Assembly: GCF_028471945.1 (NCBI RefSeq)
Contig: NZ_CP110128.1
Location: 546,501-610,500, forward strand
Direction: 5' to 3'
DNA: 64,000 nt
From: Pseudomonas sp. WJP1
GTDB taxonomy: Bacteria; Pseudomonadota; Gammaproteobacteria; Pseudomonadales; Pseudomonadaceae
Below the pieces are notes generated by a model. That model saw only the letters and a list, made by a program, of their open reading frames with translations, had not been told where the DNA came from and did no database searches. How positions within the stretch are numbered: the stretch's first letter is position 1; every line of letters starts with the position of its first letter. Of this stretch, positions 41,145 to 49,747 are shown in pieces. The translations under genes and the position numbers were made by a program.

Positions 41145-42050
41145 GTGAGCAATCGAGGCGAGCAGGCGCTGCTCAAGCAATCGACCTTCCTGATGCTGGT
41201 GGTGACATTCGCCGGGATCATCACCGGGTTTGTCTCGGGTGCCCAATCCATCCTGTTCGATGGCTTCTTCTCGCTGGTTGCAGCCTTCATCAAGGTCCTG
41301 ATGCTGATCACCGCCAGGCTGATCGCCAAGGAAAGCAATCAACGTTTCCAGTTCGGCTCCTGGCACCTCGAACCCATGGTGCTGGTGATCGAAGGCAGTT
41401 TCCTGTTGCTGGTGGCCATTTATGCCTTTCTCAACGGCGTGTTCGGCATCATCAGTGGTGGGCGCGAGGTCGAGCTCGGCCTGGTGATCTTCTACGCAGC
41501 GGTGTTCACCGTCATCGAGCTCATTTACTTTTTCTACGTCCGCCATCGCAATCGCACGCTCAAATCATCGCTGATCCAGTTCGACAACATCAGTTGGCTG
41601 GTGGACGCGATGCTCTCGGCCGGCCTGTTGGTGAGTTTCCTCATCGCGCTGCTGCTCAAGACCCAGGGCTACGATAAATGGGCGTTGTATGTCGACCCGA
41701 TGATTCTGATCCTGCTGGCCCTGGGCATGCTCCCGCCGGCGTTCAAGATCCTCGGTCCGGCGTTGCGCGATGTGCTGGGAATTGTCCCGGATCAACTGGA
41801 CGACAAGGTGCGCCAGGTGATGGAAGAGGCCAAGATCGAGCATGGCTTTGACGACTACATTTCCTACGTGCAGAAGCACGGAAGGGCGTGTTTCATCGAG
41901 ATTCACATCGTGTTGCCGACCAATTATCGGCTGCACAGCGTGGTGCAACTGGATGCACTGCGAGAGGAAATTTCTGCGAAGCTCGGCAAGCCCGATGCGG
42001 CGAGATGGCTGACCATCAGCTTTACCGGGGATCGCAAGTGGATTGCCTGA
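41145..42050 (+). CDS. Cation diffusion facilitator family transporter
   Basis: A 301-residue CDF/cation-efflux protein: five to six membrane segments and a cytoplasmic C-terminal domain of about 90 residues. The motifs FDGFFSLVAAFIKV and FDNISWLVDAMLSAG carry the Asp residues that usually bind the metal. The metal is unknown. The start is taken as GTG with GAGGAGA five bases upstream; the open frame continues 57 bases 5' without a better ribosome site. Convergent with the AGE-type gene. Confidence 0.88.
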   Translation: MSNRGEQALLKQSTFLMLVVTFAGIITGFVSGAQSILFDGFFSLVAAFIKVLMLITARLIAKESNQRFQFGSWHLEPMVLVIEGSFLLLVAIYAFLNGVFGIISGGREVELGLVIFYAAVFTVIELIYFFYVRHRNRTLKSSLIQFDNISWLVDAMLSAGLLVSFLIALLLKTQGYDKWALYVDPMILILLALGMLPPAFKILGPALRDVLGIVPDQLDDKVRQVMEEAKIEHGFDDYISYVQKHGRACFIEIHIVLPTNYRLHSVVQLDALREEISAKLGKPDAARWLTISFTGDRKWIA

Positions 42051-42063
42051 GGCGACCGTTCAG

Positions 42064-43197
42064 TCAGCCAAGATACTCAGCCAATCCGCGATAACAGGTC
42101 GCCAGATGATAAGGCGTAGTCGAAGGCATGTCCCGACGACTCACTTCACCGTGCTCGTCACGGCACTCATACCAGCCACCCGCGTGCAGCGAGCGCTGCT
42201 GCAACGCCTGTAATTGACGCAACAGCGAAACCTCGCTGTCCGGCCGCAGGGTCAATGCGCGCAGGTATTCGGCCTGGGCCCAGATTCGCTGCGTTGCGTC
42301 CCGGGAACCGCCGTCCGGCCCCAGGTCCAGCATGGCCCGCACGGCACCGGTCTGTGGATCGACACCCAGTTGTTCGGTGAAGGCAAAGGCGCGTTCCAGC
42401 GAAGCATGCAAGGGTGAACCGCGCAGCAGCTCGGACGACTCCAGCAGGAAATACCACTCGAACTGATGCCCGGGTTCGAACCAGTTATCCACAGCGCCCA
42501 GCGGTTTTTCCATCAGCACGCCGTGTTGCGGATCGATAAACCGCTTCTGCATCCCTGTGCATAAGTCCACAAGCGCCTGTTGCACAGCGAGGTCTTCGCG
42601 CACCGACAGCGTGGCGAGGAAGGCTTCCGCCAGGTGCATCAACGGATTCTGCAGCGGTCCGCTGTTCAACGATGACCAGTCACGCGCAAGTTCCGCTTCG
42701 TAGAGGCCGTCGCCGCTGGCGAAACGTTGTGCGATCACTTCCAGCGCCGCGTTGAGCACCGATTCCACCAGCGGCTCGCGGACTTTGTCCCAATAGTGGG
42801 CGCAGGCGAACAGAATGAAGGCGTGGGTGTAGAGGTCTTTACGCTGATCCAGCGGCGCGCCCTGCGGGTCGATGCTGTAGAACCAGCCGCCGTGCTCGGC
42901 ATCGTGGAAGTGCCGCTGCAAGGAACGGAACAGCGCCGCCGCGCGCTCCTGCGCACCTGGTACCTGGCCGATCAAGCTGGCAAACAGGTACAACTGCCGT
43001 GCGCAGGCCATGGCCCGGTAGCGTTGGGGGGGCAGCGGTTTGTGCTCGGCGTCCAGCGCCTCATAGGGCAGCGCCATCTCGGCATTCCAGCCGCGACCTT
43101 GCCAAAGCGGCACGATCACGTCCTGGAAGTGCTGTTGCACCGAGGCAAACAGGGCGGTCAGTTCAGGCTGGGAGGCGGAGCGGGAAACAGGCGGCAT
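42064..43197 (-). CDS. AGE-family epimerase/isomerase
   Basis: A 377-residue N-acylglucosamine 2-epimerase-superfamily protein with an (alpha/alpha)6-barrel. Visible barrel motifs are LYTHAFILFACAHYW, GGWFYSIDPQG, NPLMHLAEAFLATL and WFEPGHQFEWYFLLE. The His residues in HAFIL, MHLAEA and GHQFEW are the expected catalytic ones. The group includes mannose isomerases and sugar epimerases; the substrate is not deducible here. It has its own promoter region after a REP doublet. Confidence 0.87.
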   Translation of the reverse strand: MPPVSRSASQPELTALFASVQQHFQDVIVPLWQGRGWNAEMALPYEALDAEHKPLPPQRYRAMACARQLYLFASLIGQVPGAQERAAALFRSLQRHFHDAEHGGWFYSIDPQGAPLDQRKDLYTHAFILFACAHYWDKVREPLVESVLNAALEVIAQRFASGDGLYEAELARDWSSLNSGPLQNPLMHLAEAFLATLSVREDLAVQQALVDLCTGMQKRFIDPQHGVLMEKPLGAVDNWFEPGHQFEWYFLLESSELLRGSPLHASLERAFAFTEQLGVDPQTGAVRAMLDLGPDGGSRDATQRIWAQAEYLRALTLRPDSEVSLLRQLQALQQRSLHAGGWYECRDEHGEVSRRDMPSTTPYHLATCYRGLAEYLG

Positions 43198-43290
43198 TGG
43201 CTGGCGTCGTCACGGCAGGGTTGATTGCGCGACATGTTAGCAGGCCTGAGCGAAGCGGTGTCTGTCAGGCTGTCTTCGTCGGAACGCCGC

Positions 43291-43365
43291 CCGGAGCAAG
43301 CCCGCTCCCACATTTGCCCTGCGTACACAGTTCCACTGTGGGAGCGAGCCTGCTCGCGATGACGG
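43291..43365. repeat. REP doublet 10
   Basis: A degenerate left arm (CGCCGCCCGGAGCAAGCCCG) and an intact right arm (GTGGGAGCGAGCCTGCTCGC). It lies 3' of hupE/ureJ and 5' of the AGE-type gene. Confidence 0.8.
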
Positions 43366-43384
43366 CATCACAGTCGATAGAGAG

Positions 43385-43957
43385 CTAGCCCGCCAACAAC
43401 CAGACTCCGGTCGCCGCCGAAGCCGCACCCGCGAGTCGAACCAATGGCGCAGCAGCTTGCGGCAACACCCGCACCAGCGCATAACCAGCGGCATGCAGCG
43501 CTGCGGTCGCCGCGACAAACCCTGCGGCATACGCCCAAGGGCTGGACATATCCGGCAATTCCAGGCCATGGGCTACGCCATGGAACAGCGCAAACAGAGC
43601 CGTTGCCCCCATTGCCAGGCTCAACGGTGGACGCACCGCCAAGGCTACCGCCAGCCCCAGGGCAAGCACCGACGCAGCAATTCCACTTTCAAGCGCCGGC
43701 AGTTCCAGCCCTTCGAAGCCCAGCATCCCGCCGATCAGCATGGTGCCAACGAAAGTGCACGGCAGCGCCCAACGAGCAGCTCCTTGCTGCTGGGCCGCCC
43801 ACAGGCCGACCGCGAGCATTGCCAGCAAATGGTCGAGGCCACCAATCGGGTGACTGATCCCGGCGAGCAGGCCGTTGTCGCCGTGCCCCGGGTGGGCGAA
43901 CGCAACGGCGGGTGTCAACAGCAGCGCCATGGCGCCCAGAATGCGTTTCAGTGTCAT
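43385..43957 (-). CDS. ureJ: HupE/UreJ family nickel-associated membrane protein
   Basis: A 190-residue membrane protein of the HupE/UreJ family, believed to move nickel for urease or hydrogenase. A signal-like N-terminus ends at AFA-HPGHGD. It is followed by the family motif HPIGGLDHLLAMLAVG and five to six further membrane segments. The His residues of HPGHGD and HPIGGLDH are the likely metal contacts. The ATG at 43957 has AGGAAG upstream. It is last in the order ureE-ureF-ureG-ureJ, 29 bases after ureG. Confidence 0.9.
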   Translation of the reverse strand: MTLKRILGAMALLLTPAVAFAHPGHGDNGLLAGISHPIGGLDHLLAMLAVGLWAAQQQGAARWALPCTFVGTMLIGGMLGFEGLELPALESGIAASVLALGLAVALAVRPPLSLAMGATALFALFHGVAHGLELPDMSSPWAYAAGFVAATAALHAAGYALVRVLPQAAAPLVRLAGAASAATGVWLLAG

Positions 43958-43986
43958 GCAGAAGCTTCCTTGTCGATAAGTCATGA

Positions 43987-44601
43987 TCAGGCTGCGGTCA
44001 GCAGGCCCTGGCGTTCGATGAAGGCGATGATCGCGTCCAGGCCCTGGCCGGTTTTCTGGTTGCTGAACACGAACGGCTTGCCGTTGCGCATGCGCGTGGT
44101 GTCGCTGTCCATCAGCGTCAACGAGGCTCCCACCAGGGGGGCCAGGTCAATTTTGTTGATCACCAGCAGGTCGGATTTGCAGATCCCCGGCCCGCCTTTG
44201 CGCGGCAGCTTGTCGCCAGCGGATACGTCGATCACGTAGATGGTCAGGTCGGACAGCTCCGGGCTGAAGGTGGCCGAGAGATTGTCGCCACCGGACTCCA
44301 CCAGAATCAGGTCCAGCCCCGGGAAACGGCGGTTCAACTGATCCACGGCCTCAAGGTTGATCGAGGCGTCTTCGCGGATCGCCGTGTGCGGGCAGCCGCC
44401 GGTTTCCACGCCGATGATGCGTTCCGGCGCCAGCGCTTCGTTGCGCACCAGGAAATCAGCGTCTTCGCGGGTGTAGATATCGTTGGTCACCACCGCCAGG
44501 TTGTAGCGTTCGCGCAGGGCCAGGCACAGGGCCAGGGTCAGGGCGGTTTTACCGGAACCGACCGGGCCGCCGATACCGACGCGCAAAGGTTGTGTGTTCA
44601 T
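43987..44601 (-). CDS. ureG: Urease accessory GTPase UreG
   Basis: UreG is a SIMIBI GTPase that delivers nickel to apo-urease together with UreF and UreD/H. The 204-residue protein has the P-loop GGPVGSGKT at residues 11-19. The metal-binding motif Cys-Pro-His ([13 protein letters not shown]) and the guanine motif NKID are present. The start MNTQPLRVG is preferred over an in-frame ATG 12 bases upstream. The urease structural genes and ureD lie outside this window. Confidence 0.96.
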   Translation of the reverse strand: MNTQPLRVGIGGPVGSGKTALTLALCLALRERYNLAVVTNDIYTREDADFLVRNEALAPERIIGVETGGCPHTAIREDASINLEAVDQLNRRFPGLDLILVESGGDNLSATFSPELSDLTIYVIDVSAGDKLPRKGGPGICKSDLLVINKIDLAPLVGASLTLMDSDTTRMRNGKPFVFSNQKTGQGLDAIIAFIERQGLLTAA

Positions 44602-44638
44602 GTGGTTCTCCAAAAAAGGGCGGCCAAAATATCAGGCC

Positions 44639-45313
44639 CTAGGAACGGAACAGACGGCTGTACTGGCGCTCGTGGGCCATGCACGCCAGGGACAGGCCAA
44701 ACGCGGCGCTGCCAAAGTGTTCGGGGTTGATTCGGGTGGCGTCCTGCTGGGCCTGTTGCAACAGCGGCAGCAGTTCACTGGTCAAGCGCTGCGCGGCCTG
44801 CTGGCCCAGCGGCAAGGTTTTCATCAATACCGCCAGTTGGTTTTCCAGCCAGCTCCAGAGCCAGGCGGCCAGTGCGTCCTGCGGGCTGATCCGCCAGGCG
44901 CGAGCGGCCAACGCCCAGCCCAGGGCCAAATGGGGTTCGGGTCGCTGTGCGAGAAAGGCGCGGGCCGGTGAATCGAGTTCAGGCAGGCCGTTGAGCAACT
45001 GCTGCAAGGAGTAGCCCATTTGTCGGCTTTCCTGATGCAGTTCGCGGGTTTCCCGGCTGGCACGGTGTTCTTCGCAACGCTGCAGCAGTTCGCTCCAGTT
45101 TTCCTCGGCCGCGGCCACGCAATGGGCGAGCAGCAGCGGCGCCTCGAAGCGGGCGAGATTGAACAGCAACTGATCGCTGATCCAGCGTCGCGCGCTATCG
45201 GGATCGTGCACTCGGCCGTTGTCCACCGCCATTTCCAGGCCTTGGGAATAGCTGTAGCCGCCAATCGGCAATTGCGGACTGGCCAGGCGCAGCAAAGCCC
45301 ATGCAGGGTTCAT
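44639..45313 (-). CDS. ureF: Urease accessory protein UreF
   Basis: A 224-residue all-helical protein that bridges UreG and UreD in the urease activation complex. The N-terminus WALLRLASPQLPIGGYSYSQ is the family signature. The start overlaps the ureE stop by four bases (ATGA), so the two are coupled; ureG follows after a 37-base gap. Confidence 0.95.
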   Translation of the reverse strand: MNPAWALLRLASPQLPIGGYSYSQGLEMAVDNGRVHDPDSARRWISDQLLFNLARFEAPLLLAHCVAAAEENWSELLQRCEEHRASRETRELHQESRQMGYSLQQLLNGLPELDSPARAFLAQRPEPHLALGWALAARAWRISPQDALAAWLWSWLENQLAVLMKTLPLGQQAAQRLTSELLPLLQQAQQDATRINPEHFGSAAFGLSLACMAHERQYSRLFRS

Positions 45314-45810
45314 GGGCGCACGCCGAACTGGTGCAGTTTTGGCGGATAGTTGAAGTCTTCGTCACCGTGGCGCAAATGGTGATGGCCGCCGCCGTAGGCG
45401 CCGTGTTCAGGTTGAAACGCCGCCTCGATGGGCTCGGCTTGCGCGCCGAGTTGTTCGAGCATGGCCTTGAGCACGTAGTCATCGAGCAGGCGCAACCAGC
45501 CGTCGCCGACTTGCAGGGCAACGTGGCGATTACCCAGGTGATAAGCGGCACGGGTCAATTCGAAGGCATTGGCGCAGGTGACGTGCAGCAATTGCTCGGG
45601 GCGGGCACAGACGCGCACGACGCGGCCGTCTTCGGCTTGCAGACATTCGCCGTCATACAAGGGCGATTGACCGCGCTCCAAAAACAACCCCACGTCCTCA
45701 CCCTCGGCACTGAAACAGCGCAAGCGGCTTTTGCTCCGGGCCTCGAAGGTCAGGTGCAGCTCGGCGGCCCAGTCGGGTTGAGGGTCGATTCTGCGATGAA
45801 TCACCAGCAT
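45310..45810 (-). CDS. ureE: Urease accessory nickel chaperone UreE
   Basis: UreE is a dimeric metallochaperone that gives nickel to UreG. The 166-residue protein carries LTFEARSKSRLRCFSAEGED in its first domain. In the metal-binding domain are CANAFELTRAAYHLGNRHV and a short His-rich section, HGAYGGGHHHLRHGDED. The C-terminus is only modestly His-rich compared with Klebsiella UreE. GGAAGC precedes the ATG. First gene of the accessory operon. Confidence 0.95.
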   Translation of the reverse strand: MLVIHRRIDPQPDWAAELHLTFEARSKSRLRCFSAEGEDVGLFLERGQSPLYDGECLQAEDGRVVRVCARPEQLLHVTCANAFELTRAAYHLGNRHVALQVGDGWLRLLDDYVLKAMLEQLGAQAEPIEAAFQPEHGAYGGGHHHLRHGDEDFNYPPKLHQFGVRP

Positions 45811-45997
45811 CGGAAAGCTTCCAGCAATGGACAATGCTCAGGCTAGAGCAAGGGGCTTGCCAATCCGGGGATGCGTAGGAAATGCCTGTAGGCAGCGTAG
45901 GAAAAGTTTCTGGGTGATCAGGATTTTGACTGAAATTGGTGCGCAGGTTCTTCCCTGTGCACCAAGTTGAAGCTCGGCGCGTGTGCATTGGCGGGGC

Positions 45998-46630
45998 TTA
46001 TTCTGTGCTGCCGAGCCCCTGCCAATGCTTGAGGCCGATAAAGATGAACCGCAGCTGCTGGGTGATCTTTGCTTGCGGCGTCAAGTGCTCGGGTAGCGCT
46101 TCGACGGGTGGGTCGATGATGTCCGGCAAGGTGGCGAACACGCTTTTGACGATCAGGTCCGCCATGACGCTCAGGCCGGCCATGTCCAGGTGTTGCAGTT
46201 TCGGCATCAAGGACAGGTCGGCAGCCAGGTCCGAACTGATGTTCTCGCGCAGGCGACCGATGGCCAGGCGCACCGGCAATGAGCCGCCGTACTGCTCTCT
46301 GGCCAGAAACAGGAATTGCGAACGGTTGGCCGACACCACATCGAGAAATATCCGCACGGACGCATCGATGATGCCACCCATGACGAACTCGTTGTGCCGC
46401 ACCAGGCGAATGGTTTCGCGGAAGGTTTGGCCGACTTCGCTCACCAGCACCAGGCCGAGTTCATCCATGTCGGCGAAATGCCGGTAGAAACCGGTGGGGA
46501 CGATCCCGGCGGTTTTCGCAACTTCGCGCAGGCTCAGGCTGCCAAATCCTCGGCCGCCCTCCATCAAATGGCGGGCCGCGTCCATCAAGGCGTTGCGGGT
46601 TTGTTGTTTCTGTTCGGCGCGGGGCAGCAT
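45998..46630 (-). CDS. TetR-family regulator, FabR/DesT-like
   Basis: A 210-residue TetR regulator. The helix-turn-helix FGSLSLREVAKTAGIVPTGF then YRHFADMDELGL closely follows that of FabR and DesT, regulators of unsaturated fatty acid synthesis that sense acyl-CoA or acyl-ACP. In P. aeruginosa DesT also sits beside ureE, with desaturase genes on its other side. Here the next gene is an unrelated repeat protein, so the desaturase targets must be elsewhere. The symbol is withheld for that reason. Confidence 0.85.
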   Translation of the reverse strand: MLPRAEQKQQTRNALMDAARHLMEGGRGFGSLSLREVAKTAGIVPTGFYRHFADMDELGLVLVSEVGQTFRETIRLVRHNEFVMGGIIDASVRIFLDVVSANRSQFLFLAREQYGGSLPVRLAIGRLRENISSDLAADLSLMPKLQHLDMAGLSVMADLIVKSVFATLPDIIDPPVEALPEHLTPQAKITQQLRFIFIGLKHWQGLGSTE

Positions 46631-46756
46631 TGCAAGGGCGTTTTCTGAAAAGGACTGCGGCGCACTCTAGCAAATAGGCTTTGCCGGCGTCGAACGACAT
46701 GGGGGTAGATCAGGCGGGGGAGGTGCAGTTTCAACAAAGGTAATGACCAGAAAATC

Positions 46757-46787
46757 AAAAGCCCAATCCGGTGATTGGGCTTTTTTT
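46757..46787 (-). terminator. Terminator after the repeat-protein gene
   Basis: AAAAGCCCAATC CGGT GATTGGGCTTTT is a perfect stem with A and T runs on both sides, 17 bases past the stop of the minus-strand gene. Confidence 0.85.
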
Positions 46788-46803
46788 CACGGCCACCATG
46801 GGC

Positions 46804-47220
46804 TTAGCTCATGGAACTGTTGCGTTCGATGACACGGTCACCACCGCCTTCGGCAACGGTTTGACCTTGTGGAGTTTGATCGTAGCCGTCTTCAGTGATC
46901 AGGCCTTTTTCTCTCAGGCGATCGTTACCACCTTCGGCGACGGTTTGACCGGGAGTGCGGTCGGAGCCATCAGCGGCGACGGTTTGACCTGGGGTACGGT
47001 CGGAACCATCAGCGGCGACGGTTTGACCTGGGGTACGGTCGGAACCATCAGCAGCGACGGTTTGACCAGGGGTGCGGTCGGAGCCATCAGCGGCAACGGT
47101 TTGGCTGAACACCGAGTGAGTGTCTTTCACTTGCGGGGTGGCCTGGTCAGCGGCCGGCAGCGCAAAAGCGGTGCTGGCCAGCATTGAAAGTGTAAGGCTA
47201 AGCAGAAGTTGGCGTTTCAT
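46804..47220 (-). CDS. Exported tandem-repeat protein, unknown function
   Basis: A 138-residue protein with a signal peptide (MKRQLLLSLTLSMLASTAFA, residues 1-20). Nearly the whole mature part is built of a 13-residue repeat. Four copies of QTVAADGSDRTPG (residues 40-91) are followed by three degenerate units: QTVAEGGNDRLREKG, LITEDGYDQTPQG and QTVAEGGGDRVIERN. GGAGCA precedes the ATG. The unit is hydrophilic, Asp/Gly-rich and has no Cys. No fold or function is recognised. It is expected in the periplasm or outside the cell. It is monocistronic, with its own terminator. Confidence 0.85.
   Translation of the reverse strand: MKRQLLLSLTLSMLASTAFALPAADQATPQVKDTHSVFSQTVAADGSDRTPGQTVAADGSDRTPGQTVAADGSDRTPGQTVAADGSDRTPGQTVAEGGNDRLREKGLITEDGYDQTPQGQTVAEGGGDRVIERNSSMS
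46942..47097. repeat. Four 39-base direct tandem repeats inside the exported protein gene
   Basis: Units are 46942-46980, 46981-47019, 47020-47058 and 47059-47097, each starting GGTTTGACC on the plus strand. Units 2 and 3 differ at one base, while units 1 and 4 differ from them at a few positions. This suggests recent in-frame expansion by slippage or recombination. Confidence 0.95.
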
Positions 47221-47597
47221 GATGGGGTGCTCCGTAGGAGGGCGATAAATTGGGTACGAAGGCAATGCTACTCTTGATAAGTCGATATAAAAGTTCATAA
47301 ACGCAATGTTAATAATCAACGGAATTGATTGTTCTCTACAGCCCTTCTAAACCGGGCCTTTGCGGCGCACCGAGGTGGGTATTTTCGACTCAATCGCGCC
47401 ACGCAAAAGTGCGGGGCCGGTAACGCTGAGTGGGATCAGGGCGCCGTGTTCAATCGGTCAATGGCAGCAAAATCGGATTTTCGATTAAACCTGCGGGCTA
47501 TTTGCCAGTCGTAGACTGCATAACGGGCCGGTTCTGGCCCTGCGTTTCTCCTGAGCATCGCGATCGTGACGCTCAGCCGTATCAGGAGCCCTGTGCA
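47221..47597. other. Divergent gene-free stretch
   Basis: 377 bases between the divergent repeat-protein and AsmA genes. The left part (47225-47340) is AT-rich and likely holds the repeat-protein promoter. A small hairpin GGGCC/GGCCC lies at 47525-47540. The AsmA reading frame is open through the right part but without a supported start. Nothing else seen. Confidence 0.6.
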
Positions 47598-49667
47598 ATG
47601 ACGCGCACCCGTAAGATTCTCGCCTGGAGCATGACCAGCTTCGTTGTGTTGTTGGCCGTGCTGGTGCTGGTCATCGTGTTCTTCGACTGGAACCGGATCA
47701 AACCGCCCCTCAATGCCAAGGTGTCTGAAGAGCTGCACCGTCCGTTCGCCATCAACGGCGACCTGGCGGTGGTCTGGCGCCGCGAACCCGACGAGGGCGG
47801 CTGGCGTGCCTGGGTGCCCTGGCCGCATGTGGTGGCGCACGATCTGAGCCTGGGCAACCCGGACTGGTCGAAGACACCGCAGATGGCCAGCCTCAAGCGC
47901 GTCGAGTTGCGCATCTCGCCCCTGGCCTTGTTGGCGCAGCGTGTGGTGATCCCGCGCATCGACCTTACCGAACCCACTGCCCAGTTACAGCGCCTGGCCG
48001 ACGGTCGTGCCAACTGGACCTTCAAATTCGACCCCAAAGATCCGAACGCCAAGCCTTCGCCATGGGTGGTGGATATCGGCGCGATCGGCTTCGACAAGGG
48101 ACATGTCACCCTCGACGACCAGAAGCTGAAGACTCAACTGGACCTGCTGATCGACCCCCTGGGCAAGCCGATTCCCTTCAGTGAAATCGTCGGTGACAAA
48201 GCGGCGAAAACGGCCTCCGAACAGGGTGGCGCGCCTCAGGATTACGCGTTTGCACTGAAGGTCAAAGGCCAGTACCACGCTCAGAAACTCACGGGCCAGG
48301 GCAAGATCGGCGGCTTGCTGGCGCTGCAGGACGCGGCCCGGCCGTTTCCGCTGCAGGCGCAAGCGAAGATCGGCGACACCAGCGTCGAGCTGGCCGGCAC
48401 GCTGACCGATCCGATGAATCTGGGCGCCCTGGATCTGCGCCTGAAACTGGCCGGCACCAGCCTGGGCAACCTTTACCCGCTGACCGGCGTGACCCTGCCG
48501 GACACGCCGCCCTATGCCACCGACGGCCATCTGATCGCCAAGCTGCATGAGCCGGGCGGTGCGGTGTTTCGTTACGAGGCGTTCAACGGCACGATCGGCG
48601 CGAGCGACATCCATGGCAGCCTGGCCTACGTCGCCGGCCAGCCCCGCCCCAAACTCAGCGGTTCAGTGCTATCCAATCAATTATTGTTTGCCGACTTGGC
48701 CCCGTTGATCGGCGCCGACTCCAATGCCAAGCAGAAAGCCCGCGGCGGCGAGAGCAAGCAGCCGGCGGACAAGGTACTGCCGGTCGAGGAGTTCAAGACC
48801 GATCGCTGGCGCGACATGGACGCGGATGTCGAATTCACCGGAAAGCGCATCGTCCACAGCGAAAGGTTGCCATTCAACGATCTCTACACGCACCTGGTGC
48901 TCACTGATGGTGTGCTCAGCCTCGAGCCGCTGCGCTTCGGTGTGGCCGGTGGCAAGCTGGACGCGCAGATTCGCCTGAACGGGCACGCCGAACCGCTGGA
49001 AGGCCGGGCACAACTCACCGCCCGGGGGTTCAAGCTCAAGCAGTTGTTCCCGACCTTCGAACCGATGAAAACCAGCTTCGGCCAACTCAATGGCGATGCT
49101 GACATCACCGGGCGCGGCAATTCGGTGGCCAAGTTGCTCGGCAGCGCCAACGGCAAGCTGAAAATGTTGATCAACGACGGCGCCATCAGTCGTGAACTGA
49201 TGGAGCTGGCCGGGTTGAACGTTGGCAACTATGTGATCGGCAAGATCTTTGGCGACAAGGAAGTGAAGATCAACTGCGCCGCCGCCGACTTCGACATCAA
49301 GAGCGGTCTGGCCACGACGCGGTTGTTCGTCTTCGATACCGAGAACGCCATCATCTACATTGATGGCACGGCGAACATGGCCACCGAGCAACTGGACTTG
49401 ACCATCACGCCGGAATCCAAGGGCTGGCGGCTGATCTCGTTGCGTTCGCCGCTGTATGTGCGGGGCAAGTTCATCAAACCCGACGCCGGGGTGAAAGCCG
49501 TTCCCTTGATGTTGCGTGGGGCCGGGATGGTTGCCCTGGGTGTGATTGCCGCCCCAGCGGCGGGTTTGTTGGCATTGGTAGCGCCGAGCGGCGGAGAGCC
49601 GAACCAGTGCGCGCCGTTGCTGGAGCAGATGAAGGCGGGCAAGGCGCCGAAGTCCGTGGAAAGATAA
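47598..49667 (+). CDS. AsmA-family protein
   Basis: A 689-residue AsmA-type protein: one N-terminal membrane segment (about 8-31, ending DWNRIKPPLN), then a long periplasmic beta-rich region. The family pattern LNAKVSEELHRPFAINGDLAV near the N-terminus and LNGDADITGRGNSVAKLLGS near residue 500 are typical. AsmA-like proteins are thought to form bridges that carry phospholipids between the inner and outer membranes. The open frame extends 168 bases upstream, but AGGAG supports the ATG at 47598. It stands alone. Confidence 0.9.
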   Translation: MTRTRKILAWSMTSFVVLLAVLVLVIVFFDWNRIKPPLNAKVSEELHRPFAINGDLAVVWRREPDEGGWRAWVPWPHVVAHDLSLGNPDWSKTPQMASLKRVELRISPLALLAQRVVIPRIDLTEPTAQLQRLADGRANWTFKFDPKDPNAKPSPWVVDIGAIGFDKGHVTLDDQKLKTQLDLLIDPLGKPIPFSEIVGDKAAKTASEQGGAPQDYAFALKVKGQYHAQKLTGQGKIGGLLALQDAARPFPLQAQAKIGDTSVELAGTLTDPMNLGALDLRLKLAGTSLGNLYPLTGVTLPDTPPYATDGHLIAKLHEPGGAVFRYEAFNGTIGASDIHGSLAYVAGQPRPKLSGSVLSNQLLFADLAPLIGADSNAKQKARGGESKQPADKVLPVEEFKTDRWRDMDADVEFTGKRIVHSERLPFNDLYTHLVLTDGVLSLEPLRFGVAGGKLDAQIRLNGHAEPLEGRAQLTARGFKLKQLFPTFEPMKTSFGQLNGDADITGRGNSVAKLLGSANGKLKMLINDGAISRELMELAGLNVGNYVIGKIFGDKEVKINCAAADFDIKSGLATTRLFVFDTENAIIYIDGTANMATEQLDLTITPESKGWRLISLRSPLYVRGKFIKPDAGVKAVPLMLRGAGMVALGVIAAPAAGLLALVAPSGGEPNQCAPLLEQMKAGKAPKSVER

Positions 49668-49747
49668 AGGACTGGCACATTATTTAGCAACGCACGCTAG
49701 TGGTGTCAGGTTGGCCAAGAGCGTGCCGATCGAATGGTACATAATTG

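Noticed and set aside
43385..45810. Complete urease operon
   Set aside because: Only the accessory genes ureE, ureF, ureG and ureJ are here; ureA, ureB, ureC and ureD are not in the window.
46942..47097. Regular 39-base repeats as a CRISPR array
   Set aside because: Units are directly adjacent with no spacers and keep an open reading frame encoding the 13-residue repeat of an exported protein.
46771..47187. Plus-strand open frame over the repeat-protein gene
   Set aside because: Periodic only because the DNA is periodic; no signal peptide or ribosome site, and the minus-strand frame has both.
47430..47597. Longer N-terminus for the AsmA protein
   Set aside because: Would place about 56 residues before the membrane anchor and has no ribosome site; AGGAG supports 47598.
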